Source: Yoonia rosea (GTDB lineage: Bacteria > Pseudomonadota > Alphaproteobacteria > Rhodobacterales > Rhodobacteraceae). Taken from it: a stretch of 64,000 nucleotides of DNA. The stretch is from contig NZ_FTPR01000002.1 of the NCBI RefSeq assembly GCF_900156505.1, positions 124,001-188,000 on the forward strand, written 5' to 3'. The notes under the pieces are model-generated. The model searched no databases and was not told where the DNA came from. It saw only the letters and a list, made by a program, of their open reading frames with translations. Below are positions 48,915 through 58,632 of the stretch, in pieces; the first letter of the stretch is position 1; each line of letters opens with the position of its first letter. Made by a program: the position numbers and the translations under genes.

Positions 48915-50074
48915 GCGATGCCGTGGTCATTGGTGCGGGGCCCGCTGGCCTGATGGCCGCCGAGCAATTGGCCAAGGCCGGTGTTTCAGTGACCATCGCC
49001 GATGCCATGCCATCGGTGGGGCGGAAATTCCTGATGGCAGGCAAATCAGGACTGAACATCACCAAGGTTGAGCCAAGTGCCGCTTTTCTTGCGGCCTACG
49101 GCAGAGACCTTCCGGCGGCGCTCATGAATGCGCTTGATGATTTCGGCCCGGAACAGGTGATGGCTTGGGCGGAAGGTCTGGGGCAAACCGTCTTTACCGG
49201 TTCGACTGGTCGAGTCTTTCCCACCGTGATGAAAGCCTCACCTTTGCTGCGCGCATGGCTCGCCCGCTTGCAGGCAGGGGGCGTGCGCATCGAAACACGT
49301 TGGCGTTGGGAGGGCTGGCAGGGCGACGCTTTGCGTTTTGAGACACCCGACGGCACGGTCTCTATTGCACCAAAGGTGACCATCCTTGCAACAGGTGGCG
49401 CCAGTTGGGCGCGCCTTGGGGCAAACGGGGCTTGGGCCGCGCATCTGCAGGATCAGGTCGCACCCTTTGCCCCTGCAAATATGGGATTTGTGGTGGATTG
49501 GTCGCCCCATATGGCCCCCTATCTGGGTGTGCCGGTGAAATCGGTGGGCTTAGCGGCAGGCAACCGGAGCACACGTGGCGAGTGCGTCATCTCTGAACGC
49601 GGCATCGAAGGTGGCGGCATCTATATGGTGTCGAAAGCCATGCGCGAAGGGGCACCGCTGACCATTGATTTGCTGCCTGACTGGCCCGAGGACAAGATCC
49701 GCACGGCGCTGCAAAAACCACGCGGCAAGGCAAGCTTGTCCAACCACCTGCGCAAAGTGCTAAGGTTTTCGCCGGTGCAGACGGCGTTGCTGATGGAATG
49801 CGGGCGACCCTTGCCCGATGATCTTGCGCCACTGATCAAGGCTCTCCCCGTCGCGCACCAAGGGCCACGGCCCATGGACGAAGCGATTTCCACTGCGGGC
49901 GGCGTCAGGTTCAGTGCGCTCACCGATGATCTGATGCTGAAACAGCGCTTTGGTGTGTTCTGCGCAGGCGAAATGCTGGATTGGGAGGCACCAACAGGGG
50001 GCTACCTGATCACGGCGTGTCTTGCGACAGGACGGCGCGCAGGCCTAGCCGCCGCCACGCTTTGCTGCGCGTAA
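48911..50074 (+). CDS. TIGR03862-family (HI0933-like) flavoprotein
   Basis: 387 residues, GTG start. FAD motif IGAGPAGLMAAEQLAKAG at the N-terminus, KFLMAGKSGLNITKVEPS segment and GEMLDWEAPTGGYLITACLATG near the C-terminus, both family hallmarks. Predicted NAD(P)/FAD oxidoreductase of unknown substrate. Coupled to the MscS gene (GTGA). After its stop the coding run ends. Confidence 0.88.
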   Translation: MSDAVVIGAGPAGLMAAEQLAKAGVSVTIADAMPSVGRKFLMAGKSGLNITKVEPSAAFLAAYGRDLPAALMNALDDFGPEQVMAWAEGLGQTVFTGSTGRVFPTVMKASPLLRAWLARLQAGGVRIETRWRWEGWQGDALRFETPDGTVSIAPKVTILATGGASWARLGANGAWAAHLQDQVAPFAPANMGFVVDWSPHMAPYLGVPVKSVGLAAGNRSTRGECVISERGIEGGGIYMVSKAMREGAPLTIDLLPDWPEDKIRTALQKPRGKASLSNHLRKVLRFSPVQTALLMECGRPLPDDLAPLIKALPVAHQGPRPMDEAISTAGGVRFSALTDDLMLKQRFGVFCAGEMLDWEAPTGGYLITACLATGRRAGLAAATLCCA

Positions 50075-50613
50075 GCGCAAGAAGAACGTGGGCTCGAAAA
50101 GCATTGGCACAAGGCCGCCACACCATCCAGATTGTTTATTCCAAAAAGAGTGTAAGCTATGGGTCTCTCACCCTGACGGAATGGCAGGAGGGCATGTTGT
50201 GCGCTAGACTAAGGCCCATTGCGAACACTAAATGAGTCGCTGGTGGTACGTTATTCAATCACAACGAGAACCACTGTCATTTGCATAACCCCGAAAGCCC
50301 GTTAGACTAGGCAGACCGTTGCATTTATGCACCGAAGGCACAAGAATTACGCAATCAGCGGCAATCCGAGCATCAGCCAGTTGAGAACGAATAATCAGCC
50401 AGTCTTGAATGTGCGATTTATTTATCTATTAAATTCAATGCACTATCGGCGCTTACGCGTTCAGCCGCCGAAGATACGCTCCTGGAGCCCGGAGGAAGAT
50501 GACAACCCCTTAACTTTTGCATCTAGGATTCGCATGAAATCCCTGATTCAGTGCGACAATGTGGGTCGGTCACGCTTTGGCCGTTAGACCCCTTGCACAA
50601 ATGGAGTAACACT
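50075..50613. other. Unexplained 539-base intergenic region
   Basis: No reading frame here shows protein-like composition or a plausible start; a 86-codon frame at 50327-50587 is not convincing. The region is more AT-rich than its neighbours and has no tRNA-like structure or recognisable promoter. It probably holds the promoter and a long 5' leader for the small gene at 50614. Confidence 0.5.
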
Positions 50614-50820
50614 ATGCGCATTACAACAACACTTGCAGCTGCAGCAGCTCTTGCAGTATCCGGCGCCGCAGCTTCTGCTGGTGGCATGGCTGAAGAAGTC
50701 ATGGAAGCACCAGTCGTCGTAGCTGAGGCACCAGCACCAGCAGCTTCGTCAATCAGCCCAGTATACGTAGTTCTGGGCGTGCTTGCTGCAGTTCTGATCG
50801 CAGCAGCAGCTGACCAGTAA
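50614..50820 (+). CDS. Small exported single-helix membrane protein
   Basis: 68 residues. GGAG lies about eight bases before the ATG. A signal peptide (about 1-22) ends ASA|GG, then an acidic, Ala/Pro/Val-rich stretch (MEAPVVVAEAPAPA), then a C-terminal membrane helix (VYVVLGVLAAVLIAAAA, about 50-66). Highly regular codons (gca, gtt, ctg) suggest strong expression. No family recognised. A strong bidirectional terminator follows. Confidence 0.7.
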   Translation: MRITTTLAAAAALAVSGAAASAGGMAEEVMEAPVVVAEAPAPAASSISPVYVVLGVLAAVLIAAAADQ

Positions 50821-50844
50821 ATCAGGATCGACGATCTTGTTTTG

Positions 50845-50873
50845 AAAGGCAGGCCTATTGGCCTGCCTTTTTT
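50845..50873. terminator. Strong bidirectional terminator between small gene and holA
   Basis: Perfect 11-bp stem (50845-50855 with 50860-50870), loop TATT, then a T run to 50873 on the plus strand. On the minus strand it sits 5 bases past the holA stop. Confidence 0.92.
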
Positions 50874-50877
50874 CGTA

Positions 50878-51900
50878 TCAACGCCTTGCTATCATTGCGA
50901 GCCGGATCAATGTCCGCTCCATCAGCGCATTCTGCGGCGCGGTACTTGCAGAGCGGAGTTGCAGATCGACATCTGTCAGCGCTGTCAGCGCCTTTTCCAG
51001 ACGGTCACGCCCCCACTGGCCGGCCTGCCTGACGATCTTGTCACGTCGCGGGCCAAAGACAGGGGGCCTTAGCCGCCCCACACCTGCCGCAGGCCCACCC
51101 GGATCCGAGGCGACCACATGCAGCCTGCGAAAATGGCGCATTGCCCCGATGCAAAGCGTCACCGGCGTGACACCCTGCGCATAGAGACTGCGCAAAATCG
51201 GGCCCAGTTGATCAGCCTGACCTGTGGCCACGATTTCCAGTACATCGTCAACGTCCACCTCGGCAGATTGGGGTGCGTTGGCCATGATGTCGGCGATGCT
51301 CAGCGGGCTGTCATCGCCACGCTTGTATAGGCTCACCTTCTCGATCGTTTGTCTGAAATCCCCGGGTTCGAGACTGTTGGCCAGCGCCAGGAGCGCATCC
51401 ATCACATCACGGTCAGGCAGGGCGACACCGGCATCTTTCAACGCCAACTCGACATCGGCCATCGTCGGCGGATCATCGTAGAGGCCGATAGATACAGCGT
51501 TGCTATACCCCTCAACCACCTTCCGAAGGGCAGATTTCGCGGTCAGCTGGGCGGCCGTAATCACAACTTGTGCATCACCGGGCTGCCAGTCGGCCAAGGC
51601 TGCGGCGATAACCTTTGACAGACCATCCGTGGCGTCCTCAACAAAAGCGACCCTATGCCCAGGAAAAAACCCCTGTGCCTTGATCGCATCATCCAGCATT
51701 GCAGGATCCTTGCGCAAATCAGAGGCACTGATCCGTGTCAGGCGCATTTCCTCTTCGCCTTGCGGGCCGACCAGTGCGTTGATTGCGAGTTGGCGCTTGT
51801 CGGCCACCCGCATCGGATCGGCGCCAAAGATCAAAAGCGCCATATGGGACGGGTCCGGCTGCCGGAAGTAGTTATTCGCCGCGGCCCCCGTCAGCTTCAT
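50878..51900 (-). CDS. holA: DNA polymerase III subunit delta
   Basis: 340 residues. Clamp-loader subunit that opens the beta clamp. AAA+ like N-terminal domain (YFRQPDPSHMALLIFGADPMRVADKRQ), then the KSALRKVVEG segment and a C-terminal helical collar (ARLTRPP-like GVGRLRPPVFGPRRDKIVRQ). Its start shares one base with the lptE stop (TGATG). Standard leuS-lptE-holA order. Confidence 0.93.
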   Translation of the reverse strand: MKLTGAAANNYFRQPDPSHMALLIFGADPMRVADKRQLAINALVGPQGEEEMRLTRISASDLRKDPAMLDDAIKAQGFFPGHRVAFVEDATDGLSKVIAAALADWQPGDAQVVITAAQLTAKSALRKVVEGYSNAVSIGLYDDPPTMADVELALKDAGVALPDRDVMDALLALANSLEPGDFRQTIEKVSLYKRGDDSPLSIADIMANAPQSAEVDVDDVLEIVATGQADQLGPILRSLYAQGVTPVTLCIGAMRHFRRLHVVASDPGGPAAGVGRLRPPVFGPRRDKIVRQAGQWGRDRLEKALTALTDVDLQLRSASTAPQNALMERTLIRLAMIARR

Positions 51901-52382
51901 CAGTCAAGCTCGGTGGCGCGGATCAGGACACGGCTGACAATCAGATCAGCAAGGATCACCGACACCCGCGCTTCGGCGTCATCGCGCGTGGCTTGCGTTG
52001 CGTTGGTTGATCCTGTGGCAGAGTAACTTGTAAAGGCCTCGACCTCGCCGCCATCGATCTGGCGGCCATCATCCAGCGCGATCAATCTCCACGTGGCTAC
52101 GCCAACAATGTTAAAGCGCGAAGTGTCACCCTCTGATGTAATCGCTGCCGCCCGCTGGCTGGAACGTACCGTTGTCTTGAGTGCATATTCCGGTGCCACA
52201 CTGCGCCCTAGCCGCTTTTCCAGCTGCTCGCGCAGGCGAAAGCCCGCAACGCTCGCGTCCGTCTCAAAGGCAACACGCCCCCGCAACCCCGTATCTGTGC
52301 CATAGATCGGCGCAAAGCCGCAGCCCGCCAGACCCAACAGGACAAGCAGGACAGTGCGGCGGGGTGTGAGGCTAGATGACAA
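51900..52382 (-). CDS. lptE: LPS-assembly lipoprotein LptE
   Basis: 160 residues. Lipobox LAGC with C21. The mature protein plugs the LptD barrel to insert LPS in the outer membrane. The [11 protein letters not shown] tail and [21 protein letters not shown] region match the alphaproteobacterial form. Overlaps the leuS 3' end by 11 bases. Confidence 0.92.
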   Translation of the reverse strand: MSSSLTPRRTVLLVLLGLAGCGFAPIYGTDTGLRGRVAFETDASVAGFRLREQLEKRLGRSVAPEYALKTTVRSSQRAAAITSEGDTSRFNIVGVATWRLIALDDGRQIDGGEVEAFTSYSATGSTNATQATRDDAEARVSVILADLIVSRVLIRATELD

Positions 52383-54918
52383 TATTCACGATCCTTCCAG
52401 GAACGACGATCAGCTTTTTGGGTGCTGCACCACCAAGGGCAGTTTGCACGACCTCAAGGCCCAAGGCGAGCTCTTCGACAGCCTCTTTGCTGGCGTCGGC
52501 GGGAACCTGTATTTCGGCACGCCGCTTACCGTTGATCTGGATCGGCATCGTCACCGTGTCTTCGACCAGCATCGCCTCATCCGCAACCGGCCAAGGGGCG
52601 TTGGCAATCAGACCCTCACCGCCCAGCATGGACCAGATTTCCTCGGACAGATGCGGCGTCATGGGCGACATCAGTTGCGCCAGCACAAGTGCGGCTTCGC
52701 GTTTTGCAGCACCGCCAGCCTTTGATTTCGCAAGCGCGTTGGTAAAGGCGTAAAGCTTGGCGATCGCCGCGTTAAATCCGAAGGTTTCGACACCCATCGT
52801 CACATCATGGATTGCCTTGTGCATGGCGCGCAGCAGATCCGCATCGCCCTCACCGGTCGCAGTGTCCATACCGGCAATTTCGGACGTCACACGGTAAACG
52901 CGGCCCAAGTGTTTATAGGTTGCCTCGGCGCCCGATGCCGTCCACTCCACGTCCCGCTCGGGCGGGCTGTCGGACAAGACAAACCAACGCGCGGTATCCG
53001 CGCCGTATTTCGCCAAGATATCATCGGGGTCGACCACGTTCTTTTTCGACTTCGACATTTTCGCCGAAGGGATGATCTCAACCTCTGTGCCATCGGCCAG
53101 CTTCCCGTCGGTCACATCCTCGGGCAGGTGATAGACAGGACGGTCTTTGTCGTCTTTGGTCTGATATATCTCGTGCGTCACCATGCCTTGCGTAAACAAC
53201 GCATCGAACGGTTCTTTCGCGCTTTCCGGCAGGTGGCCGGTCATATGCATCGCCCGCGCAAAGAAGCGGCTGTAGAGCAGGTGCAGAATCGCGTGCTCGA
53301 TCCCGCCGATATACTGGTCGACGTTCATCCAGTAGGATGCATCTTCCATGTTCGTCGGTGTGTCGGCATCCGGTGCTGTAAAGCGCGCGAAATACCATGA
53401 GGAATCCACGAAGGTATCCATCGTGTCGGTTTCACGCTGGGCGGGCTTGCCACAAGACGGGCAGGCACAATCACGCCATATCGGATGACGGTCGAGCGGG
53501 TTGCCGGGCACATCGAAGGACACATCATAGGGCAGTTCGACGGGCAGATTCTCTTTCGCCTCGGGCACCACGCCGCAGTCATCACAGTGAACCACGGGGA
53601 TTGGACAGCCCCAATAGCGCTGGCGGGACAGGCCCCAATCGCGCAGGCGGAATTTCGTCACGCCCTCACCGATGCCATTGGCCTCGCAGAAGGCAATGGC
53701 CGCAGCGATACCCGCGTCGCCTGTTTGCTCGGTCTCGCCTGCGAAGCCGCGGATATAGATCACAGGTTCTGTTTTAGGCGGCACATAGGCGTCACCGCCA
53801 TCTTCAGGCAATGTAATGCCTTCGTCTTTGACAGGCGCATAGGTGCTGATCACGGGCAACCCGTATTTGCGTGCGAAATCAAGGTCGCGTTGATCGTGGG
53901 CAGGGCAGCCAAAGATCGCGCCCGTGCCGTAATCCATCAGGATGAAATTCGCGATAAAGACGGGCAGATCATCGTGGCCTTCCAGCGGGTGCTTGACCCG
54001 CAGGCCGGTGTCATAGCCCAGCTTTTCCGCCTTCTCGATCGCCTCGGCTGTAGTGCCACCCTTGCGGCATTCGGCGCAGAATTCGGCTATCTTGTCGTCT
54101 TTCGCTTCCAGCTCTTTCGCCAGCGGATGATCGGGGGAAATGCCGACAAAAGACGCGCCCATCAACGTGTCAGGGCGGGTGGTATACACCTCAATCTCGC
54201 CACCGCCATCGGTGCGCGTGAAAGCAAACTGCAAGCCGCGCGATTTGCCGATCCAGTTGGCCTGCATCAGCTTCACCTTGGCGGGCCAGTTATCCAGCGT
54301 ATCCAGCGCCTCAAGCAGCTCTTCGGAATAATCGCTGATCTTGAAGAACCATTGCACCAGTTCGCGGCGCTCGACCTCGGCACCCGACCGCCAGCCCTTG
54401 CCGTCGATCACCTGTTCGTTCGCCAACACGGTCATATCGACGGGATCCCAGTTCACCACAGCTTTCTTGCGGTAAATCAGGCCTTTGGACAGAAAATCAA
54501 TAAACAACGCCTGCTGCTGGCCGTAATATTCGGGATCACAGGTCGCGAATTCACGGGACCAGTCAATCGACAGGCCCAGCGGCTTCATCTGCGCCTTCAT
54601 GTCGGCGATATTGCCGTAGGTCCAATCCTTGGGGTGCCCGCCTGACGCCATTGCGGCATTTTCCGCAGGCATTCCGAAAGCGTCCCACCCCATAGGATGC
54701 AGCACGTTGTGGCCCGTTGCGAGTTTATACCGCGCGATCACGTCGCCCATGGTGTAGTTGCGCACGTGGCCCATGTGGATACGTCCCGACGGATAGGGGA
54801 ACATCTCAAGCACATAATACTTGGGCTTGTCGGTGCTGCGCGCGGCCTTGAATGTCTCGGCGGCGGCCCATGTGTCCTGCCATTTCGCCTCGATCTCGGC
54901 GGGTGCGTAGGTGATCAT
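52372..54918 (-). CDS. leuS: Leucyl-tRNA synthetase
   Basis: 848 residues from ATG 54918 (GAGAAAG upstream). A TTG at 54936 would add six residues without family support. HIGH motif [17 protein letters not shown] motif KMSKSKKN, a large CP1 editing domain (about 225-410) and Zn-like Cys clusters (CDDC, CACPSC). Charges tRNA-Leu. First gene of leuS-lptE-holA. Confidence 0.98.
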   Translation of the reverse strand: MITYAPAEIEAKWQDTWAAAETFKAARSTDKPKYYVLEMFPYPSGRIHMGHVRNYTMGDVIARYKLATGHNVLHPMGWDAFGMPAENAAMASGGHPKDWTYGNIADMKAQMKPLGLSIDWSREFATCDPEYYGQQQALFIDFLSKGLIYRKKAVVNWDPVDMTVLANEQVIDGKGWRSGAEVERRELVQWFFKISDYSEELLEALDTLDNWPAKVKLMQANWIGKSRGLQFAFTRTDGGGEIEVYTTRPDTLMGASFVGISPDHPLAKELEAKDDKIAEFCAECRKGGTTAEAIEKAEKLGYDTGLRVKHPLEGHDDLPVFIANFILMDYGTGAIFGCPAHDQRDLDFARKYGLPVISTYAPVKDEGITLPEDGGDAYVPPKTEPVIYIRGFAGETEQTGDAGIAAAIAFCEANGIGEGVTKFRLRDWGLSRQRYWGCPIPVVHCDDCGVVPEAKENLPVELPYDVSFDVPGNPLDRHPIWRDCACPSCGKPAQRETDTMDTFVDSSWYFARFTAPDADTPTNMEDASYWMNVDQYIGGIEHAILHLLYSRFFARAMHMTGHLPESAKEPFDALFTQGMVTHEIYQTKDDKDRPVYHLPEDVTDGKLADGTEVEIIPSAKMSKSKKNVVDPDDILAKYGADTARWFVLSDSPPERDVEWTASGAEATYKHLGRVYRVTSEIAGMDTATGEGDADLLRAMHKAIHDVTMGVETFGFNAAIAKLYAFTNALAKSKAGGAAKREAALVLAQLMSPMTPHLSEEIWSMLGGEGLIANAPWPVADEAMLVEDTVTMPIQINGKRRAEIQVPADASKEAVEELALGLEVVQTALGGAAPKKLIVVPGRIVNIVI

Positions 54919-54994
54919 CTTATTGGTCTTTCTCAAAGCGAAACGCCGGGCGTGTGGGCCCGGCGCTATTCATAATCGGGCTGGTCGCCGATGG

Positions 54995-55384
54995 CTATAG
55001 CGCGCCGTCAGCAATCCGCAACTGGCGCGCACGCGATAGGATCGCATCCTCGACCGCGCGCTGGGTTTCGGCGGCGACAGGGCCGTTGCGTGTCAGAAGG
55101 CTCACGTTCAAGGAACGCGCATCCATTGCAGGGTCACTGACCTGAATTGTCGCGCGGTAGGCCTGTCCACTGCCAGGCGGGGTGCCAAAGCCGGTTGTAA
55201 TGACACCGGTAAAAGGATCAGCGGATTGCACGGGCAGAAAGCTGAGTACATCCAAAGATGCCGCCCACAGATAGCGGTTGACCGCCACACTTTCGGCCCC
55301 GCGCGGGGTTGGTGCCGGGCCACCGCAAGCCGCCAGCGAGACAACCAAAATTACAGAAACAAGAGCATGTCTTATGCGAATCAT
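54995..55384 (-). CDS. DUF3576 lipoprotein
   Basis: 129 residues. Lipobox LAAC with C20. The mature part has NRYLWAASLDVLSFLPVQSADPFTGVITT and the AMDARSLNVSLLTRNG segment, typical of DUF3576, often next to leuS in Rhodobacterales. Envelope protein of unknown function. Confidence 0.88.
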   Translation of the reverse strand: MIRIRHALVSVILVVSLAACGGPAPTPRGAESVAVNRYLWAASLDVLSFLPVQSADPFTGVITTGFGTPPGSGQAYRATIQVSDPAMDARSLNVSLLTRNGPVAAETQRAVEDAILSRARQLRIADGAL

Positions 55385-55746
55385 CGCTATTCACCCGTCC
55401 TATCAAGACCTAATCACTGACAGCGCTGTGTCGCTAAATGCAAACGAACCCACCGCGACGACGAAAGCAAAGAACAAACTATTCATGTTGTGTCGCGGTC
55501 AAAATCCGGACTTACTCACGCGTCGTAAGTACTTAACAACTGGGTTTTCAGGCCACAAGAGAATTCTCCCGGACGCAGCCTGACATAGCGCCAGACACGA
55601 CTGTGGCAAAGTTGCACCAGAATCCGTCGCCATTCACCCCGCCGGTCTCATCAACTTGCAATGGGATAACAAGGGGTAGAAAACACAGCTAATCAATTTG
55701 GGCGTACCCGAGTTGAGTTAAATTGTAACCACGAGGGAATATAACC
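55385..55746. other. Upstream region of the porin gene
   Basis: 362 bases, AT-richer than neighbours. Contains the divergent promoters of the DUF3576 gene and the porin, not resolvable with confidence. A GAGGGA site lies nine bases before the porin ATG. No small gene seen. Confidence 0.5.
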
Positions 55747-56643
55747 ATGAAAAAGGTGCTTCTTACTACTACTGCACTTGTCTTCACAGCTGGCTTCGCC
55801 GCTGCTGACGGACACTCCGGTGCGTCAATCACCATTTCTGGTGAAGCTGTCGCCGGTGTAAAATACATCGAAGATGCTGCACAAGAAACAACTCAGTACC
55901 TTGAGCTGGATTTCGGCATTGCTGGCAAGACCACAACAGACGGTGGCCTTGAAGTTGGTGCGTCATTCGACCTGGACCTGAACACAAACGGCGAAGCTGC
56001 GCCCGACGACGAAGAAGTCTACATCTCTGCTGGTGGCATCACGCTGACTCTGGGTGATGTTGGTGCGGCTGACGACGCTGTTGTTGGCAACCTGAGCGAC
56101 GTTGGTTTCGACGGTATCGGCGTTGACGATGTTGCAGAAGCCTTCTTCGACATCACAAGCCAGAACATCCTTGTAAAAGGTGAGTTCGGTGCGATCACTG
56201 TTGCTGCTTCTGGCAGCATGGACGAAGCTGGTGTGGATGCAGTCGATGACTTCGTAGTTGCTGCAGGCTATGACGGCGGCATGTACTCGGTCGGCATTTC
56301 TTACGCTGACGTAGCGAGTGGCGATTTTGAAGTCATCGCACTTGGCGGCTCTGTTACTGCCGCTGGCGCAGACCTGAACCTTTTCTGGCACCAGGCTGAC
56401 GATGGTAGCGACACAATCTCCGGCTACGGTGCATCTGTTGCATACCCAGTTGGCGCTCTGACATTGGTTGGTACCGTTGGTACAACCGATCTTGATGACG
56501 ACGACGCTGACTTTGGTGTTGGTGCTGAATACGACCTCGGTGGCGGTGTTTCACTTGCCGGCGGTATCGGTCAGGTTGACGATCCATTTGCAGACGACGA
56601 CGGCATCACTGTTGCTGACTTCGGTATGAAAATTAAGTTCTAA
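55747..56643 (+). CDS. Outer-membrane porin
   Basis: 298 residues. Signal peptide (about 1-20), then an acidic beta-barrel with many alternating strands, ending FGMKIKF; the terminal Phe is the outer-membrane sorting signal. Gram-negative porin_4 family of Rhodobacterales. Biased codons indicate strong expression. Followed by two hairpins. Specificity is unknown. Confidence 0.9.
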   Translation: MKKVLLTTTALVFTAGFAAADGHSGASITISGEAVAGVKYIEDAAQETTQYLELDFGIAGKTTTDGGLEVGASFDLDLNTNGEAAPDDEEVYISAGGITLTLGDVGAADDAVVGNLSDVGFDGIGVDDVAEAFFDITSQNILVKGEFGAITVAASGSMDEAGVDAVDDFVVAAGYDGGMYSVGISYADVASGDFEVIALGGSVTAAGADLNLFWHQADDGSDTISGYGASVAYPVGALTLVGTVGTTDLDDDDADFGVGAEYDLGGGVSLAGGIGQVDDPFADDDGITVADFGMKIKF

Positions 56644-56665
56644 TTCACGCTTGTGAATTGAATTG

Positions 56666-56694
56666 AAAGAGCGGGCGTTTTCGTCCGCTCTTTT
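56666..56694 (+). terminator. Porin terminator
   Basis: 12-bp stem with one G-U pair (56666-56677 with 56682-56693), loop TTTT, followed by TTTCTTTT. A smaller AATTCAC/GTGAATT hairpin lies just upstream at 56642-56659, right after the stop. Confidence 0.9.
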
Positions 56695-56740
56695 CTTTTG
56701 CGCATCCATGTTGCACATAAACGGCAAAGAAGAGGTGCCT

Positions 56741-57394
56741 ATGTCCCTATCCGAAATCACCGCCCGCATGGCGAAAGCTGCCGAAACGGCAGGTCGGTCA
56801 ATGGATGATCTGTCTCTTATTGCGGTGTCCAAGGTGCAGCCCAATGCGCGTGTCGCGGCAGTGCTTGACGAAGGCCATCGGATATTCGGGGAAAACAAGG
56901 TGCAAGAGGCCGCTGGCAAATGGCCCGCCTTTCGTGAACGCTATGACGGGATCGCACTTCACCTGATTGGCCCGTTGCAAACCAACAAGGTCAAACAAGC
57001 CATGCAACTGGCCGATGCAATCCACACAGTCGACCGCGCAAAGCTGGCAAAGACAATTGCGCGCCATGCCCAAGAGCTGGGTACCTGCCCCGATCTTTTT
57101 GTGCAGGTCAATACCGGCGAAGAGCCCCAGAAGGCAGGCGTTCTGCCAAGTGAGGCGGATGCTTTCATCGCCGAGGTCCGCGCGCTTGATCTGCCGCTGA
57201 AAGGGTTGATGTGCATTCCACCCGTCGATGAAGAACCGTCCTTGCATTTTGCCCTGCTGGGCAAGATCGCGGCGCGCAATGATCTTGCGGGTCTGTCGAT
57301 GGGCATGAGCAGCGACTTTGAAAGCGCCATCGCCTTGGGTGCCACACATATCCGCGTCGGTTCGGCCATTTTTGGTGAGCGCGTCTACGGGTGA
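56741..57394 (+). CDS. YggS-family PLP homeostasis protein
   Basis: 217 residues, single-domain alanine-racemase-like fold with the PLP Lys K31 in IAVSKVQPN. Conserved GENKVQEAAGKWP, HLIGPLQTNKVKQAM and SMGMSSDFESAI segments. Regulates PLP levels rather than acting as a racemase. Start at 56741 with AGAGGT upstream. Overlaps rluA-like gene by 4 bases (GTGA). Confidence 0.94.
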   Translation: MSLSEITARMAKAAETAGRSMDDLSLIAVSKVQPNARVAAVLDEGHRIFGENKVQEAAGKWPAFRERYDGIALHLIGPLQTNKVKQAMQLADAIHTVDRAKLAKTIARHAQELGTCPDLFVQVNTGEEPQKAGVLPSEADAFIAEVRALDLPLKGLMCIPPVDEEPSLHFALLGKIAARNDLAGLSMGMSSDFESAIALGATHIRVGSAIFGERVYG

Positions 57395-58038
57395 GCGACG
57401 ATTACGCCCCGCCCCAAGACCCTTTGACGATCCTGCATGACGACCATCAGGTTCTTTTGGTCGACAAGCCAAGCGGCCTTTTGTCAGTCCCCGGCAAAGG
57501 CCCGCATCTGGCCGATTGTCTTTTGACACGTGTACAGGCGGCCTTTCCCATGGCGTTGCTGGTGCACCGGCTTGATCGTGACACCTCGGGGGTGATGATT
57601 TTTGCGCTGACACCTCATGCGCAGCGGCACCTCGGGCTGCAATTCGAAAAACGGCAGACCAAGAAAACCTACATCGCACGGGTCTGGGGCGAGATGGCGG
57701 AAAAGACAGGGACCGTGGATTTGCCCCTGATCGTTGATTGGCCGAACCGCCCCAAGCAGATGGTGGACCATGAAACAGGCAAGCAAGCGGTCACCGATTG
57801 GCGTGTCATGCGCGCCAAGGATAACGAGACGCGGGTCAAGCTGATGCCGCGCACGGGCCGGTCACATCAGTTGCGCGTCCATATGATGGCGCTGGGGCAT
57901 CCGATCTTGGGTGATCCGTTCTATGCAACGGGCGAGGCGCGGGAGTACCCGCGCCTCATGTTGCATTCCGAAACTTTGCAGTTTCGCCACCCTGACGGCG
58001 GCCAGGGTATGCGCATTACCGCAAAGTGCCCGTTCTAG
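57391..58038 (+). CDS. RluA-family pseudouridine synthase
   Basis: 215 residues, GTG start. Catalytic HRLDRDTSG motif (Asp in the RLD triplet, about residue 59-61), RTGRSHQLRVHM segment and KPSGLLSVPG. Isomerises uridine in rRNA or tRNA; RluA, RluC and RluD types cannot be told apart here, but the lack of an S4 domain favours RluA-like. Stop shares CTAG with the convergent esterase gene. Confidence 0.93.
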   Translation: MSDDYAPPQDPLTILHDDHQVLLVDKPSGLLSVPGKGPHLADCLLTRVQAAFPMALLVHRLDRDTSGVMIFALTPHAQRHLGLQFEKRQTKKTYIARVWGEMAEKTGTVDLPLIVDWPNRPKQMVDHETGKQAVTDWRVMRAKDNETRVKLMPRTGRSHQLRVHMMALGHPILGDPFYATGEAREYPRLMLHSETLQFRHPDGGQGMRITAKCPF

Positions 58039-58631
58039 CCTGCCAGGAACTGCGCGATGGCATCCACTTCGGACTGTGCGATCTCATGACCGCCGGGATG
58101 CCAGTGGACCGTCACATCAGCGCCCTGTGCCGTGAGATAGTCCACCAAGGCCTGCGTCAGAGGTGCCGGGCAAATCGGGTCGCGCTCACCTGCGGTGATG
58201 AGGATGCGGCGGCCCTGTAACCCCGGTTGGTCTTTTGGCTCCCATGGGATGAGCGGGTGCATCAGGACCAGCGTATCGACAAGTTCAGGCTGCGCGAGCG
58301 CGACCGAGGCCAGAATGTTGGCCCCGTTGGAATAGCCCAGACCGATCGTATCTGCTGCGCCTGTCTTTTTCTTTTCCGACCGGATAAAGTCGGCCATCGC
58401 AGCGGTACGCGCCGCCAGATCATCCATGTCATAGACGCCTTCGGCAGCGCGACGGAAATAGCGTAGCGCGCCATGCTCCGACACATCACCCCGCGGCGAG
58501 CAGACATGCGCACCCGGTTTCAACTGTTCCGCAAAGCCATGAAACTGGCCTTCATTCCCGCCAGTGCCGTGGAATGTCAGGAACAGCGGCGCGCCCGCTG
58601 TCCCTTCCGTGCGTTTTGCAACATAGCTCAT
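58035..58631 (-). CDS. Phospholipase/carboxylesterase-family hydrolase (MhqD-like)
   Basis: 198 residues from ATG 58631. Nucleophile S101 in GYSNGA, catalytic Asp in AGERDPICP, His in PGGHEIAQ. Oxyanion region FHGTGGNE. MhqD-type hydrolases are partners of ring-cleaving dioxygenases in quinone detoxification in Bacillus; here it follows the dioxygenase gene by a single base. Exact substrate not known. Confidence 0.87.
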   Translation of the reverse strand: MSYVAKRTEGTAGAPLFLTFHGTGGNEGQFHGFAEQLKPGAHVCSPRGDVSEHGALRYFRRAAEGVYDMDDLAARTAAMADFIRSEKKKTGAADTIGLGYSNGANILASVALAQPELVDTLVLMHPLIPWEPKDQPGLQGRRILITAGERDPICPAPLTQALVDYLTAQGADVTVHWHPGGHEIAQSEVDAIAQFLAG

Positions 58632-58632
58632 A

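Noticed and set aside
50327..50587. 86-codon frame in the gap before the small membrane protein gene
   Set aside because: No ribosome-binding site, no composition or motif support; kept as non-coding.
53485..54645. A 386-codon frame opposite leuS
   Set aside because: Antisense to the conserved synthetase with no family-like segments.
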